A stretch of DNA of 64,000 bases from Sweltsa coloradensis (GCA_024449915.1 JAMZAV010000065.1:716939-780938), one strand, 5' to 3'. Shown: positions 22,691 to 36,429, counted from the stretch's first letter. Numbers and translations: made by a program. The notes: generated by a model not told the origin, from the letters alone.

Positions 22691-25342
22691 AAAGTTATTT
22701 CATGTTTAATAAACGAGTCGAATCAGTTTGGAGTAAGCGAGGTGAAACGGTAGATGTGGGATAATTGTAAACACGTAAATACATATTTTTTAATGTTTAT
22801 TGTGTGTTACGAATCGATAAGCTCCATTGGTGCTAGAACAATTCAAAGATGTAACTGATCAGTTCCCTTGTATTCCATAACAACTATGATTCTGGTAATT
22901 TAATGCACGAAACATAAACAACAAATTACGATGTTCACTACGATTTCGATGAATTTATTTTTTTACAAAATTAAATAACTATTATAACCGTCATAAATGT
23001 AATAAAATCTTATTTGTCATAAAAATGCAACCTTGGTTCATAGTACACACATCTCATAAAATGTGTAATATTTTCATGGATGTATTTTGTATAAACCATG
23101 CCATGCCATGGATTTACGAACCATTTCAAAATTGGACTTAACTTTAACAGGACAACAAAAGGTTATAATGTAAAATATAACAAGTGGCCTGCAGGTTAGC
23201 TTAAAAGTTAAAATATACGCAGCTAATTTCTGGACACCCCCCAGTTTTTCATCCCCTTTTCATTTACTTTTAAATATGCCCCGGAGAAAAAAGGCAAAAC
23301 AATTAATATTTTTGTTGTAGGCCTACAGGTGTTACGTTAAATAATATTTTGTCCACTAGCAGACATAAAAACACTTAAATGGGGGTTTTCATATTCATAA
23401 TAATTTAGTAGGGTTTTTTCCTTAGGTCACGATAGCTCAGTTGGTACAGCAGGTACGTAAAGCCAGAGGTACGTAAAGCAGGATGCCCCAGTCGGGGAAA
23501 ACTTTTACAATTGCTATCATTCAATAAATATGTCCTCAAAACGGACTTATGCTTTAAAACGTTGTAATATATGCGTAATGCCGATAAATTTGCTTCCTTC
23601 ATGAAACCCGAATGGTCGAAATCGTGCGTTTATGTCTCGACATTTAATCGACTCATTGAGACAAAGAGTAATCATTTCAATGCTCCGCGTGCAAACCAAC
23701 GACCCTTCAAACGAACGTTTGTGAACAACCCCCGGGGATTGCTAATATGTTCGTTGCTTATTGTGAACAGAGAGTGACTCAATAAAGCGCTGGTAGAGTC
23801 TGCCTCACCTAAGAGAATACACCTCGGATGCGCCAACAGATATCCCATTCCCAGACGACGGGGAAAAAAACACCGTTGCAAACAATTACAAAATACATCG
23901 AATTTAAATTGTAATAGTAGCTGAGCCTCAACTCAATACGATCACATAAAGAAGTGTTAGAAAAAGTCGTTGCTGACTGGTTTGGTGGTGATTAAGCAAA
24001 AATTAAAATATAGTCCACATGTGTGGATGAGCCTAAATATTGTTATCTTCAATAAAATGTACATTTAAAATTTGTTTACTAAACATGTATCAACATCATG
24101 CATACGAAATTAAATTAATCTTGTCTTCGAGAAAGTAGTTTCAGCAAGCGAGTATTTGAGCTGATCACTGCGAGAGCGACTGTCCTGCGATCCCTCGGCA
24201 AGACTGGCTACTCTTACGAGAGACGAACTATAACCACGACCCTCCTTTGCTTTGAAGACAGCTCGGAGCTAGTCAGATTAAAATCAATTAAAACGTTCTA
24301 TCAGTTTCAGAGGGTTGCCTTCGACAGAGACCGATAGCAATAAACCCTCATCAAACTTCGCATCTGGAGCCGAGGCCAAAGGAAGATGTCACTTGTCAAG
24401 ATTGAACACAACGAGCGTGATTTAGATCTATTGTCTTCGGCAGAGCTAGTGAATGTTAATCAATTATTAGGGAAACGCTCAAATGTTTCCCCCACTGATC
24501 GGTGAGCCCCCCCGCAGACATCCGCCTCGCTTTGTTCTACACACAGTTGTGTTTTAAACGCAACGTTTTGCAATCAACATCTTCGTAATCGATTATCTTA
24601 TTTCATAGGATGTAGACTAGGCATCTTTCATCACAAGTTTAAAAGTCACAATTATTTAGATATAGTTTGTCAAAAATATAATTTAATCATCATGAAATGC
24701 CCAAAAATAAAAATTAGTACCTATACTTGTCGTTTCAAAAATAAATTTGTTGTTCCATGAACAATAAAAACATTACGACAATTAATATTTCAAACGATGT
24801 TTATAAAACAACTGTGCCCACGTAAAAAAATCAGCCATATATAGCCCTAGTTGCTTTTGTCACAAAAAGTATAACACATTGGCAGGATTCCATAGGATTT
24901 GAATAGCTATGGATCGGAATCTAATACATGCGTCTATTCCACAGTCTCGTCAAGCTGTTTTCTAATATGTCCCTCAGAAAGCAGGACAGTGTGATTTGCA
25001 ATTTCCATCAACTTGGCTTCGGCAGTAATGTGCCAACGTTATATACTATGTTGTATATGTACTAGTATTTTACATAAAACAATATAAACATGTAGATACA
25101 AATACGCCAATTAAATTCAAAAATAATTTTCTAGTGAAATTATACGCCATGAAAGTAAAAATGTGTGATCTGATTTCACAGTCAATTACGAGAAAGTTGC
25201 CCTTGTTCAGAACTGTACTTTAAACTACCGGTGTCACACACCAAACCACACCACCACCACCACAAAGGTTGATCAATAGCACCCCCTTTATCAATTGCGC
25301 ATCTCATCCAACAAACGATCAAAGATTGTCTGTGATATTTAC
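22691..25342. other. Non-coding stretch, no supported gene
   Basis: AT-rich apart from 24,130-24,540, which is less AT-rich and may be a conserved non-coding or regulatory block (it contains cacttgtc and aatcaattaaaac words). Holds the SINE at 23,427. No frame is convincing. Confidence 0.4.
23427..23590 (+). repeat. tRNA-derived SINE
   Basis: The head resembles a tRNA 5' half with a good A-box (gaTAGCTCAGTTGGTacagc, about 23,434-23,452). The T-arm/B-box region is degraded. The body (cggggaaaacttttacaattgctat, then acggacttatgctttaaaac) matches, in the opposite orientation, the units at 36.4-37.2 kb. The duplicated ggtacgtaaagc is local. Confidence 0.65.
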
Positions 25343-25603
25343 ATAAAACTCCCGTAAAATATGTCCCGCAGTCGCGGCAATGTTCTCCAAGTGAGTAGCG
25401 CAGCGCGTAGCAGGACGCCCGTCAGTGGTCTCCTCTGCTTCATGTAGTCGTGTTTCCCACTTGCCGTACACATCACACCACTGTGAACACGGACGATGAG
25501 CCCTACCCACCTCTACCTACTGAAAAAAACTTTACTGGAAGATTCCTCGTTGATATTGTAAGTGAAAAGTGCATCTGCTTACCTGTTGTACAGCCACACT
25601 CAT
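25343..25603 (-). CDS. Candidate first two coding exons of an unidentified minus-strand gene
   Basis: On the minus strand an ATG at 25,603 reads MSVAVQQ and stops at a good donor CAG|GTAAGC (25,577-25,585). After a short intron of 66 bases with a polypyrimidine run and acceptor cagtag|, a frame from 25,516 is open in the matching phase. It reads VEVGRAHRPCSQWCDVYGKW near its start and HLENIAATAGHILREF near its end. It either stops at TGA (25,319-25,321), giving about 72 residues, or is spliced at GTAAAT (25,337-25,342) in phase 0. The cysteines, tryptophans and mixed charge look like real protein, and the block is GC-richer than its flanks. I know no family. If spliced, it could join the exon at 5,401-5,480. 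All of this is inference from splice signals and phase. Confidence 0.3.
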
Positions 25604-27762
25604 GCACAGAATAGTTTTTTTTTTAAACAAACCACATCAAATTGAAGAGACAAACTCTTCCCCCCAAACTCTCTTCAATTGAAGAATACGATGTATTTGT
25701 TAATGTTTAAGAAAATCTATAAACATATAGTTGCGTTATCTTCAAATAATTTACTTAATGATTGGCGTATCAACGAAACCATTACGTTGAATGGTTACAC
25801 AATGTCATACTTCTTTTTGCAGGGAAAGGGTACACGAATTGCAGACAAAAGCAGGCTACGAATCATTTCTAGCATTTCCAGCGTCGTCAACTAGGAAGCT
25901 GCTAATCATGGACGCCAGGAGGGGGATGCATGCAATTTTTTTTTATTAAAAGTAACATGCCCATCGACGGATTATAGGTTATATTTTATCAAACCGTATA
26001 CCTAGAACCAAACGCATTATGGATTCATTATTCTAAATCGGTGTTCATAATGAGCTGCGGAAAATATGCGATGACCACACCTTGAAATGATACCAACATG
26101 CAAAACAAGCGCACGAAGCACTGCACACACTAAATACGATTCAATCTATAGGTGAAATTAACGCTGAGCACAATACGAGTCTACGAGTTTTGTATAGCAA
26201 ACGAGAATAACTCATAACAAATAAGTATATAAGTATATATTATTTATTGATAGCAATTGTAGTAAAACTGACCCGACTGTATGGATCGAACGTCACACAC
26301 ACAAACACACATCAATACAATGCTTGGAGGTACTAGTGTAATATAAAGTGGATTTATTTCATAAATTGAAATATATTAGAGGTCGGGAAGAGTGGAAGAA
26401 AGTGCGTTTCAATTCAAGCTTACCAGCACCGCCACCAAAAGATCAACGCGCGGCAACTATCCTCTCAAACGATCTGCGTCGCTCCCTGCTTTTTCATAGT
26501 TAATAACCATTTCAATTATTATACCATTGCGCTATTCGATATATCAAAACGTTTCGTTGGATACAACTACAAGTCAATTTCTTGAAGCTATGGCCTTGAA
26601 CTTGACGAAGCAATGCACATTCTAGTACCGCCAATCAATCATCGCTACACCAGAAACCGTCAAAAGTAAAAACCATACTTTTATCCAATTGATACCACTT
26701 GCCAGTGAAAAATGTTTTCATTATAGCGTATTCTAATTATGAATTCGGCTTCAGGCGTGAACTTAAAATAATATATACACAGCATAATACGCCAGGGAAG
26801 TATATAGCTTCTGAACTCTAGAAGGGAAGAGCATTTTACACACAGTCAATAAAGAATATCCCGCAGACTAAAACCATTAGAATAGCAACCAATAAAAATA
26901 TGTTACATAATTCTCGAAAGTTTTGTATGTTAAACTCGGACAAAGAGCGCTTGATGTTGACGCAACACCTCCGCAAGGGGCCCCGTAACTTTTAATAGTC
27001 AAGAGGAACTATTTACCTTGCACGTGATAATGTGATGGGCTACTTACTTACTAAGCTACAGCCACGATCTCCACTCCCACCAGCTCGAGAGAAGAAGGCA
27101 ACCCTCGACACAATTTATATTTAAAAAATTGTATAATTGTCAGTTAAAGTACAAGTGAGTTTATCTATGGTAGCATTTATTTTGAGTATAACTTACATAA
27201 TATGTTATACGAAAGTACCCAAAAGAAGGAACGCAGCAGATCATAAGACGTATAGTAGAATACAATACAAATATATAAAATAATATTTTGCCTTCCACCG
27301 TATAAATCTCGTTCTTTGTAGTGGTGCCTGTATACTGGCTGGTATATAAAGATAGATAATACAAAAACTTGCTAATCGCTTGTTTTGTTTCGATTGCTGT
27401 TTTTGCATCAATAGTGTAGGTGCAAGGCACATGAATTGTTAAACTTTTATGCCAACCCCCTCCCCCCAAGAGACGACAAAAATACTATATATTACAATAT
27501 TATCCTTGATGAAGGACAATGCACACACAAAAAAGCATTATGTAAGGATGTCGGGTTCGGTTTTAATCGTGAGAGAGGTGACACACGTACGCTCGGACGG
27601 TAAAGCGATACTTAGTTTCGCACCCTAATAACTATAATGTTGCTTATCGGTCACACACAAAATACGAATTTCGACCAAAGAACTTTAAAACTATAGGCCT
27701 AATGTAAGTAAATAATCACGGAAGTAGGTTGTTGCAAGCACTATTGTACAAATCTATACCTA
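25604..27762. other. Non-coding stretch, no supported gene
   Basis: AT-rich with no CpG island upstream of the candidate ATG at 25,603. A variant of the ggtggaggtgccggg motif occurs in reverse at about 26,423-26,441. Nothing else recognised. Confidence 0.4.
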
Positions 27763-28178
27763 CACACACATAACAAAAACTTGTAGAAATACAGCCAAAC
27801 CTTACACACTCAAAATAAATGAGATCTAAAAAAAAGGGCCAAGCTCATCTACCCTTCCACATTTGCGCATTCTTAATTCATAAACGTACAGTGTCCCATA
27901 ACAGCATCCTCGAAAAGCTTGGCAAAATAGAATTTGCGACTATTAATTTAAACGTAATAGTTCAACCAAGTTCTTTTTTCTAATTAATTTAAACGTAATA
28001 ACATGCAAATTTTATTTTGCCAAGCTTTTCGAGGATGCTGTTATGGGACACTGTACGTTTATGAATTAAGAATGCGCAAATGTGGAAGGGTAGATGAGCT
28101 TGGCCCTTTTTTTAGATCTCATTTCTTTTGAGTGTGTAAGGTTTGGCTGTATTTCTACAAGTTTTTGTTATGTGTGTG
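27763..28178. repeat. 416-bp inverted repeat (foldback MITE)
   Basis: Left arm from cacacacataacaaaaac to ttggcaaaat (27,763 to about 27,938), right arm its near-perfect reverse complement (about 28,009-28,178). The spacer carries two copies of aatttaaacgtaata. No transposase and no clear target duplication. High arm identity suggests recent origin. Confidence 0.85.
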
Positions 28179-29019
28179 ATCTCATTACTTTTTCAAGTTC
28201 CATTGCAAAATTATTTGTTAAAATATAATAATTTTATCAAAGTTGATTTAATTTCTATGGTATTAGCAATAACAATAGGATGTAAAATATCTAGACCCGG
28301 ATTCATGTACATCCTGGGTATAGGTGGTATAACCATGGTATAACGACGGTATAAGGACTGGTTAAGTCTAGGCAACTCACATCCAATTGAAACTTTCCCA
28401 TGCTACAACAAGCGCACAACTAATGTTATTTTATACCTTTCACTGCATCCACAGCCATGTAAATCAAATGATTATCAAAAGAACATAGAAAATTTGCACA
28501 GTTTTTGTTTTTGTTTTTATATAGTGACAGGAGTTTTGCGTGAGATCATTGCAAGAAAAGAATAGGTGTATTATTTCCGTACATTTTTGTATAGCCTAGG
28601 TGGACAATCATACTATTGTTTATCTGAATTATAGGCTTTTAGTAATCAAAACTTGTTATTTGTGCGGGAAGTGTGTCAGAACAAGGTTGTGCTGGCCTAG
28701 GGTTGGCTAGGCTTGTCAAACATGTAATGTAAGTATTTATTTTATCTAGTCCTATAGCCTAATGGAACTTTAGACCTCACTGTTGTATTATAAATAATTT
28801 TCTACATCTGGGCCTAGGCCAGGGACGGTTTCTGATTTGTTTTATGAGAGTATAACGACACCTTTTCTCGTTTCACACAAAGAAGAAAAATTTAAAATGT
28901 CCGCTATTTGTTTACGTATCGCACTTTCCCGCCTAACTCTGCTTGTACCGTGAACAAGTGTCAAGTAGGTAACTATAGTTACTTGTTGATTGTATGCCTA
29001 GTGTATAAGGCTTATTTAA
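28179..29019. other. R1-like fragment, then non-coding DNA
   Basis: 28,179-28,300 (gatctcattac...caagttccattgcaaaatta...aatttta) resembles the internal part of the R1 copy at 56,337-58,102 (about 56,405-56,470). The rest is AT-rich with several AGGCCTA octamers and no gene. Confidence 0.4.
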
Positions 29020-29146
29020 TTTAAAACCTTTATTTGGAAGCCTTCCAGCAAACTTTTTCAACTTTTTTTTTCAAAAGAGACGATATTACTATAACCTTAA
29101 TGTCCATGTAAAATATGAACATTGTAGCCCCACCCAGAATCGCGGG
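29020..29146 (-). repeat. R1 fragment
   Basis: Internal R1 block in minus orientation: ttaaaacctttattt, aactttttcaactttttttttcaaaag, accttaatgtccatgtaaaatatgaac. Both ends missing. Confidence 0.7.
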
Positions 29147-32100
29147 CCGATTGAAACTGACGAATTAGATGTAACGTAGCAGTAGTAGTAGTAGCAGTAG
29201 CTATTGTTTCAAGCCATTTTTCAGAAACGGGGGTACTCCAAGCTGCAAATCGACGGCCATTTTGTTTTCGATGTTTAAAAAAAAGGGTTTAATCGCCAAA
29301 CCGATTTCGGGATCAATTTCCTCGACCCTCAAACCATAAAAAACCACATACACACGATACTTGGGCTAAACCATTGCAAAGATAGTGCAGACGTGGTAAA
29401 AGGCCCCCATTTTTGGATTTTGGGCTCGGGGGGTTTTTCCCCACATTTTCGGAGGGGCATGGGGGCTAATATTTTAAAAACTTTAAGGGGACAAATCCGT
29501 TGAGAAATCGTCATTGTCTCTAAACGGTCAAAAAAGGGTTGAAAGACCCTACAAAAACACGTTAAAAATTAATTTTAGTTACATATCAGTGCCGATTTCG
29601 GAAAAGAAGCGGGCCAAATTTTTAAATTTTTCCCCACTAAGCAGTAACGTTTTCAATTTCTTTCATCGGAAACACTCCCGTAGGTGAAATTTGATTTTAT
29701 AGAAATCAATCCAGAAATTTAAAAATCAAATTTTTCTATAAAAAAGCAGAAAACTAATTAATAAGAGTTCGTTTTCTAGTACTTTTCATAACAAAATATA
29801 CATGATATCGTATGTGTATGCACGATAACCCATATGTGACAGAAAACTTCTAATTAATTTCCCGGATAACTTCGCCGTTTCCCCAAAAATACGTTTTGTA
29901 GTTATTTTATTTTACTTTGTAAATAAATATTGTGGGTTTAATCCCCACTAGGCAACACCATTACAATAAATGCCAAGCAACTTATTACTAATACGCGTCC
30001 TGAAATAAATTTGATGCGTCATTGCTTAAATCTAAAACTAAAATTTTAAAAACAAAACTATCGGGGTTTTCGAAAAGTGACCCAACTAATTTCCCCCTCT
30101 TTTCCCTGGATTTTTTTTTGTTTCAATCACAAGACACATAAAGCCAAGACGTCGAAGGAAAGTGATTTTGCTTTTGCGCCTGGGACGAGGGGGGGTGAGA
30201 GCTAAATGGGGATATTTATCACTTTAATAGGTGATGCTGATGCAGGTTTGGCTCGACCCCCCCCCCACCCAGGCAGTGGCATGACGTGAATATGTGGGGG
30301 TATCCTGCACCCCTTGCCGGGAATACGATCGTCGATTGCCAACTATACAGGGATAAACTCAAACGCAACTTTTTATGGAATGGAGATCTAGAAATCATAT
30401 CCCAAGCTAGTGCACGTAACACCGAAGTAATGAAAGTAGGGAGGGGATAGGTACACGTGAAAACGTGCCACGTTTTCATGCGTTTAAATTTTACGTTTTT
30501 ACGAAAAAAAAAAACGTGGGTGCTTTTTCCCTATGCTGTGTGCGGCCAGCCGCCAGCCCCCGGGCCGGGCGGGCCGGCCTTCCCTCACGAGAGGGAGCAC
30601 CCTGTCTTGATGCTCGTTTTCCCGACTGACGCGGCGCACGCGCACTGCGTAAGGCTTTTATAGTGAGACAGAGTGCTATCCTTACAGCTCTCAGTAGGTC
30701 GGACTGACGCTTCGCGCTTGCATCATCAAAAGGGAACTCGGACCTGCGCGAGACGATTACCAGACTCGATCGCTACCAGTGACGGTAAATAGGCGCTACC
30801 CAAAAAAATAGATCGCGTACTGTAAATCATTTTTTTTTTTTTTAGCAAGTGGCAAACATAACAATGTGTAGTGTACACGTGTAACGCGCTGACACCCCAA
30901 GAGTGTGCAGTTTAGGAAAGTACAGCATTTGCCCACCCCTAAAAAAGGGGATTTCGTGGAATAAGAGACAAAAGTGAACAATTTATCCTTTGCCCCCTTA
31001 CAGCTTTTTGGGAAACTTTCCCCTTTTTTCGTTTTCGATGGGTTTCAAATAATCTGCGGGGCGTTTTTTGGGCCCCGGGGCATCAAATTGGGGACATGAC
31101 GACGCTAAGAGGAGGGGGCTAGGGGGTTACAGCCCCCGGTAGCCAGTTGCTAGCCCCCCCCCCCGTAGACCCCATTTGCTTCTTTAGTTTTGATCAAAAA
31201 AATGTGTCACGTTTTATTCGAGTGTACAAAAAAAAATTTTTTTTTATAGCGGATAATCTTTAAGGGAGTAATGACAAACATACATAACGGGCGGCGATTA
31301 CCCAGGCTTACAAAATACGAAATTTTACGATGGCATGGGGTCAGGGGAAAGGGGCCAACCAGTAGGCTACATGGGAAGAGTTTTTTAAATTTAAAACTGT
31401 GGGGGGGGCCCAAAACCCCCATCATTGACAAATTTTTAGCGGCTTTTTCTTCGTTTCCCCGAAACTGCCTTGTTCTTCCGGATGAAAAAAAAAAAAGAAG
31501 CTAAAGAAATTTTATTGGCATGTGATGTACATTGTGCAATCATTATCAGTGAATATTAACGGTGTAAAAACTCAAACAAGGTATATTATTCCGGGGCTAT
31601 GCAGCGTCACACTAAAAAGAAGACATATCCCCTTGCACAGCTTTTTATTTTAGATAGCTATAAATTGAAATTTTGGGGTTTTTAAAACTTGCCCTCAGGA
31701 AATTTAACTGCCCCAATGTCATGTGGATACGACTTCTCGTCCCTTTGCGCCGAACGAAATTATCTGAGGAATAGGAGTGACCCCACCATCGTAGTTTGGC
31801 AATAACAATATTGAATCGGAAAAAAAATCAAAGTCATTAAATTGGAGGCATTGTCAAGAAATTTGATAGCCAACCCCAAAACCGCCGCCCTGCACTAAGA
31901 CGGTGAACCCTAAGAACAACACAATTAGATTTAAAAAACATTTTAATTTGAATAATCAACCCCATCTTTTGGGTTTTGAACTTTTTTACAGAGCCCAACC
32001 TGGTAAAAGAAAATACACCTATGCAATTTACACATTAGGTGTATCTCAAAAAAAAAATTTATCGGCTTCACCGGGAACGAGCCCAGACGCTGCTTGCCGG

Positions 32101-33807
32101 CCGGGAGTACCCCAAAAATTTTGTCATCCCCCCCATAGCCCCCCCCCACCCCCACCCCAATTTTTAGAATCCGGCGCCTGTCGATTAGGGGGGGGGGGGG
32201 GAAAATAGTCAAAATGTTGTGATTAGCAGAAGATGATGCAAAATAGAAATATCTAGGTTTTTTGGGAAAATTTTTCCGCTCTTTCAAAAAAAGCTCAAAC
32301 AAAAAAAATGGCGGTAACTTTGGGTCCAAAGGCTAAAATTTTTTCCCATAATAGCTGGTTTATCAAAAATTTTTTCGCTCTTTCGACAAACGCCCCCCGA
32401 AAAAACTAACTAAATATTGGGCCCCAGGGCTAAAAAAAAGCGGAGCAAAAAGATCGTCCCCAGTATTTTCTTAGGGATTTTTTGACAATGAAATTCCCTA
32501 GCTAAAATTATCAAGCTGGGCAATTTCTTTAGGATCATGGTGGACCCAATATTTTGTCTGTTTTTCTGAAAAATTATAACTAGGGCCTAGTTAGCCTGAA
32601 AAATAATATTTTATTTTAGAGGGTGGCAAATGATTGTATTTTTCTCAAATAACATTTTTGGCTATACTAGCTCCAAGAAAGAATGCAGATGTTTTCATCA
32701 AAGTGGGTAAGTGGGGGTTTTATGAATGGGGGGAAAAGGAATGACCCTTTTGGTTTATGAAAGAGAAAATTGTTCCCAACACAAGAACAATTATCGGGTT
32801 TTGGATCACGAAGTCCCTTCATCCACGATTAAGCGTAAATAAAATTGACAAAGTTGTTATTTTTGGAAAACAATTTCAGCTATGTGCAATTTTTGTTGGA
32901 ACTACTATAGTATCAGCAAGGCCAAGTGTCCCACTATGTTTTTTTTTGGGATAGCTAGTTTTTTTTGTGGGCCCTATTTTTAACCTATCAAGGTGCCTAG
33001 TGGCAATGTTAGCAATCACAGTAAAAACAATTATTGGTAGATAACCTCAGCCGCAAATTTTTGGGCTGCCGATACCAGTGCACCAACATAAAAACTTGCA
33101 TGTATTGTTTATAAAGATATGTGTCATTGTACCCCCAAAAACATGTGCGGTCTGCGGTCCACACGCACACCCCGGGGTGTAGGGTGGGCCCGGCGGCCGA
33201 GCACCAGAGGGCCCAGCCTGACAAAAATTTGAAAAATTAAATATTAAACATTAAAAATGAAAGAAGTATGGGCCCTACCTATTCATTTGTATTTTAAAAT
33301 GTATAAATAAGGGTCCCAAATTTACTAAATAAACTTTGGAGTTTACACCCTCACAATAAAAATAGGGAATAGGAAATTGCACCCTCAATCAGGACTGAAA
33401 AAAAGTGTAAAGCATTTTTTTCTCAATTTTCATGGGGATTTACCCTATAAATTAAATTGATTTTTCAGATCATTTTGAACACAACTTCTATTGCTCTCTC
33501 AACTTTTAAGTTATACGGTTTTTAATTTAACTTTGGTAGTCACAGTCGTCGTCATAAGTGATTTTTGTTGACATGCACATTTAAATCAAACAATGAACTG
33601 GTTTTAAAACAGTTTAAAAGTTAATCTATACAGAATCGAGAAAAATTTTTCAATAAATGTTTGAAAATGATTTTAGAAGTCCCGTTCAGAGAAAATAATT
33701 GACTTTATCCGTGAAAACGGGAAGTGAAACAAGTGAAAGGCAAGGCAAAATTTGGGTTTACTTTTATGGTATCCATTTGTTTTCCGTTGAAATTTTCTAA
33801 ATACTAA
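29147..33807. other. Homopolymer-rich region without supported gene
   Basis: From here to about 42.5 kb the sequence changes character: very frequent runs of four to twelve identical bases of all four kinds (for example at 30,254-30,265, 31,157-31,167, 32,188-32,200). The repeats inside it are more degraded than copies elsewhere. This could be real old DNA or a poorly polished long-read consensus. The promoter-like island at 30,530-30,786 stands out. Confidence 0.5.
30530..30786 (+). promoter_or_regulatory. Promoter-like GC/CpG-rich island with TATA box, Inr and possible first exon
   Basis: CpG-dense block in otherwise AT-rich DNA. A TATA-like tttTATAg lies at 30,656-30,663 and an arthropod-type initiator TCAGT at 30,691-30,695, about 30 bp downstream. 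From there about 90 bases lead to a possible splice donor gacg|gtaaat (GT at 30,785-30,786). This is the arrangement of a focused promoter with a non-coding first exon. No downstream exon was identified, so the gene served, if any, is unknown. Confidence 0.35.
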
Positions 33808-34578
33808 AGAAGCTTCGCAAACGTTTTTTCAGGGCGTTTTTGGGATGAGCGTATTTGGTGCTTTAGCTCCCATGTGTTATGCAGATGGATTTAAATTGTT
33901 TTTCGCTTTGCCTTTCCCAGGCTGCGGACACGCTTGGTAATATTTTTTAATTTTTACGACAAAGACATGAGGCAGGGCCCCACTTTACATTAACACTTTT
34001 TAAATCGGAATAAAGCATAAAAATGTTAAAAAGTCGAAGAATTTTTTAAAAAAACGAAAAAAGCGTAAAATTGCAATTTCATGAGAAATAATTTCGATTG
34101 CGTTAAAATTTCACACAAATTTTTTAATTCATACAATTAAGTTCTGTGAAAAAATCATTACAATCGGAAAAAAGCATGTGGGGGTTTATAGGCCTCGCGA
34201 ATAAATTTTTAAAAAATCAAAAAAAATCTAAATTTGTGATTTTCAGAGAAATGGGCCTAATTTTTCGATTCCCCTAAAATTTCACATGAATATTTTAATT
34301 TCAAAAAATTAAGGTTCTGGGGGAAAAAATCTTACAATCGGTAAAGCATCTAGGGTGATAAGTCGTTTTTATTTTTAAGTAAAAAAAAATCGAAAAATTG
34401 CGATTTTCATAAGAAATCATTTTGATTACCAAAAAAAAACGTGCGTTCAGAAAATTCAAAGGGCCTCCGAAAATTTAAATTTGCAACACACAAAAAAACG
34501 ACATAAAAAAAACTTTCCCGGTTTTTTTCCCAGTGTAGTAAAAGGGAATTTTCTCTTCCTCGCTTCGCTCATCCAATT
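33808..34578 (-). repeat. R1 repeat, degraded, minus orientation
   Basis: The 3' block (gaagcttcgcaaacgttttttc, ggatgagcg) lies at 33,808-33,848 and the 5' block (cgcttcgctcatccaatt) at 34,561-34,578. Between them are three to four modules with the 'ttacaatcgg.aaagcat' and 'cgattttcatgagaaat' words. Heavily altered, largely by homopolymer-length differences. Confidence 0.7.
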
Positions 34579-36429
34579 AAAGGACATAAAAACCCTGGGA
34601 TTTCCCGGGAATGTAAACAACCAATTTTTTTTTATGAATTATTCAGAAAACTAGAAATTGCTAACTTATTGCAGTTAGTAATGAATGACACATGATTTAA
34701 AAACAATAAAAGTGGTAGATGAGCGCGCATCCGCTAAGAGTGACGTAGATATTGCGCACCCATCATGTTCTTGCTGACGGACAAATATTTAACAAGCGCG
34801 GTAAAGAACTATCTCTGTAGACAAAGATAAAGCGTTTAGACAAAAACGAAAAGTACCATCGTATTCCGTGGTATTTCTTCTAGGCCTACAAAGAATGATG
34901 TCAAAGTAAACATTCTTGTTGGAAAAAAAACTTGATTTTGATTAATATTTAAATGTACTGCAAAACACTTAACACGTATTTATAGTGTATTTTTGATGAC
35001 CTTCAAACCAAATAAGATTGACAAAATGTGAAGATTTTAACACTGGCATATACACTATCAGCAGAAAAATAAAAAAAAATTAAGATGGGCCTAGGTTTTG
35101 TTTTTTTGTAATGTGCTAGTATGTATGTGATACTTTGATGCGTTTTCGCGCTGCGATTCCCCAAGCGAAAACCAGCGACCGGCACTGAAGGTGTATGAGC
35201 GTACGCATTCATACTATTGCCAATACTTTTTACCTAAAAATTTCGTGATTTTATGTTCTTGTTTTGGCAGGCTAAACACAATAGAAGCCAGGGTACATTC
35301 TTATTCTCTCGATTGTGTAAAGATTAACAGTTTTTCTTTATGTGATCAGTTATAATTATTATTTTTTATCAAATCATAATAATAAATTAAGAAAAATAAT
35401 ACTTGACAGGATTTTTGCCCATCGTAATGGTGAAAAACCCAGCAATTTAATTTTTCCCTGACTATGTAAGACGGACATAATAACCCATCCATTATAAAAT
35501 TTTTTCTTTAATACGGAATGAGATGTAAAACAAAAATAAATATAATAATAATATCAATAATAATCCCGGTAATCAATAATAATAAAAAAATAATGATGTA
35601 AAGTGGGGGAATTAAGTACACTACGGGGTAGGGATGCGAAAAAAGGCATTGCGTCCTAAAGCCTCTCCATCCCCCAAGCCCGTCTATGCTTTGAGAAGAA
35701 TCACACCCTCCCCGAGGTGATAGGGTTTACGCAAAAACTAGCGGATTAGAGGAGAAACCCGGAGCAAAATCCCTATGGTTATCAGTAGGGATGCACATCG
35801 ATATTTTTCATTATCGTTTATCGAAATGGAAATATCTTACGATAATATCAAATTTTAAAATAAAAATTAAAGCCCGCACCGACTAGATGGAATCTAAAAA
35901 GGGGCAAATGAAATTCAAAACAATACAATCTCTCCCACTTGCTGCCTGGGCCTGTCTGTGTTATCTTTCTTTTTTTAACCCGCTGTCGGCTAAGTTTTAC
36001 TCCCAAACAAAATCGGAGTAATTCAAACCTTTTTGACCTACTATCTCTTGTCAGCCCAAGCGGGAAATAGAACAGTGTTTGGGCCCTTTCAACCAATTAT
36101 TGACATTTCGAAATCGATAAGACATGATTATCGATTATCCCCAAATTGTATCCATTTTTGAATCAACGATAAAATTTGATTTTTCAATCGTAAATTGATT
36201 ATGTGGCACCGTAGTATCGGTCTGTTTCCCGTCCAGTTTTTTGTTCCTGTCCCGTCTGTCGGCTTAAAACAACCTGGAAAAACGCAGTAGGGCATACCTT
36301 AGTGACACACAGAGGGGTGTCTTCTCGGGGTGGTATCTCTAGTAGGGGGATGACATAGGGATGGAGGCGGATGAATCAGAAAAGATCAACGGCTGCACCC
36401 CTAGCCTCAGTCAGAAAGGCTACACATCA
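34579..36429. other. Non-coding stretch, no supported gene
   Basis: AT-rich; includes an (AAT)n-like run at 35,535-35,595. No frame resembles a known protein. Confidence 0.4.

Noticed and set aside
31943..32329. 128-codon minus-strand frame and its plus-strand counterpart
   Set aside because: Glycine, proline and phenylalanine runs from homopolymers in a possibly error-rich region.
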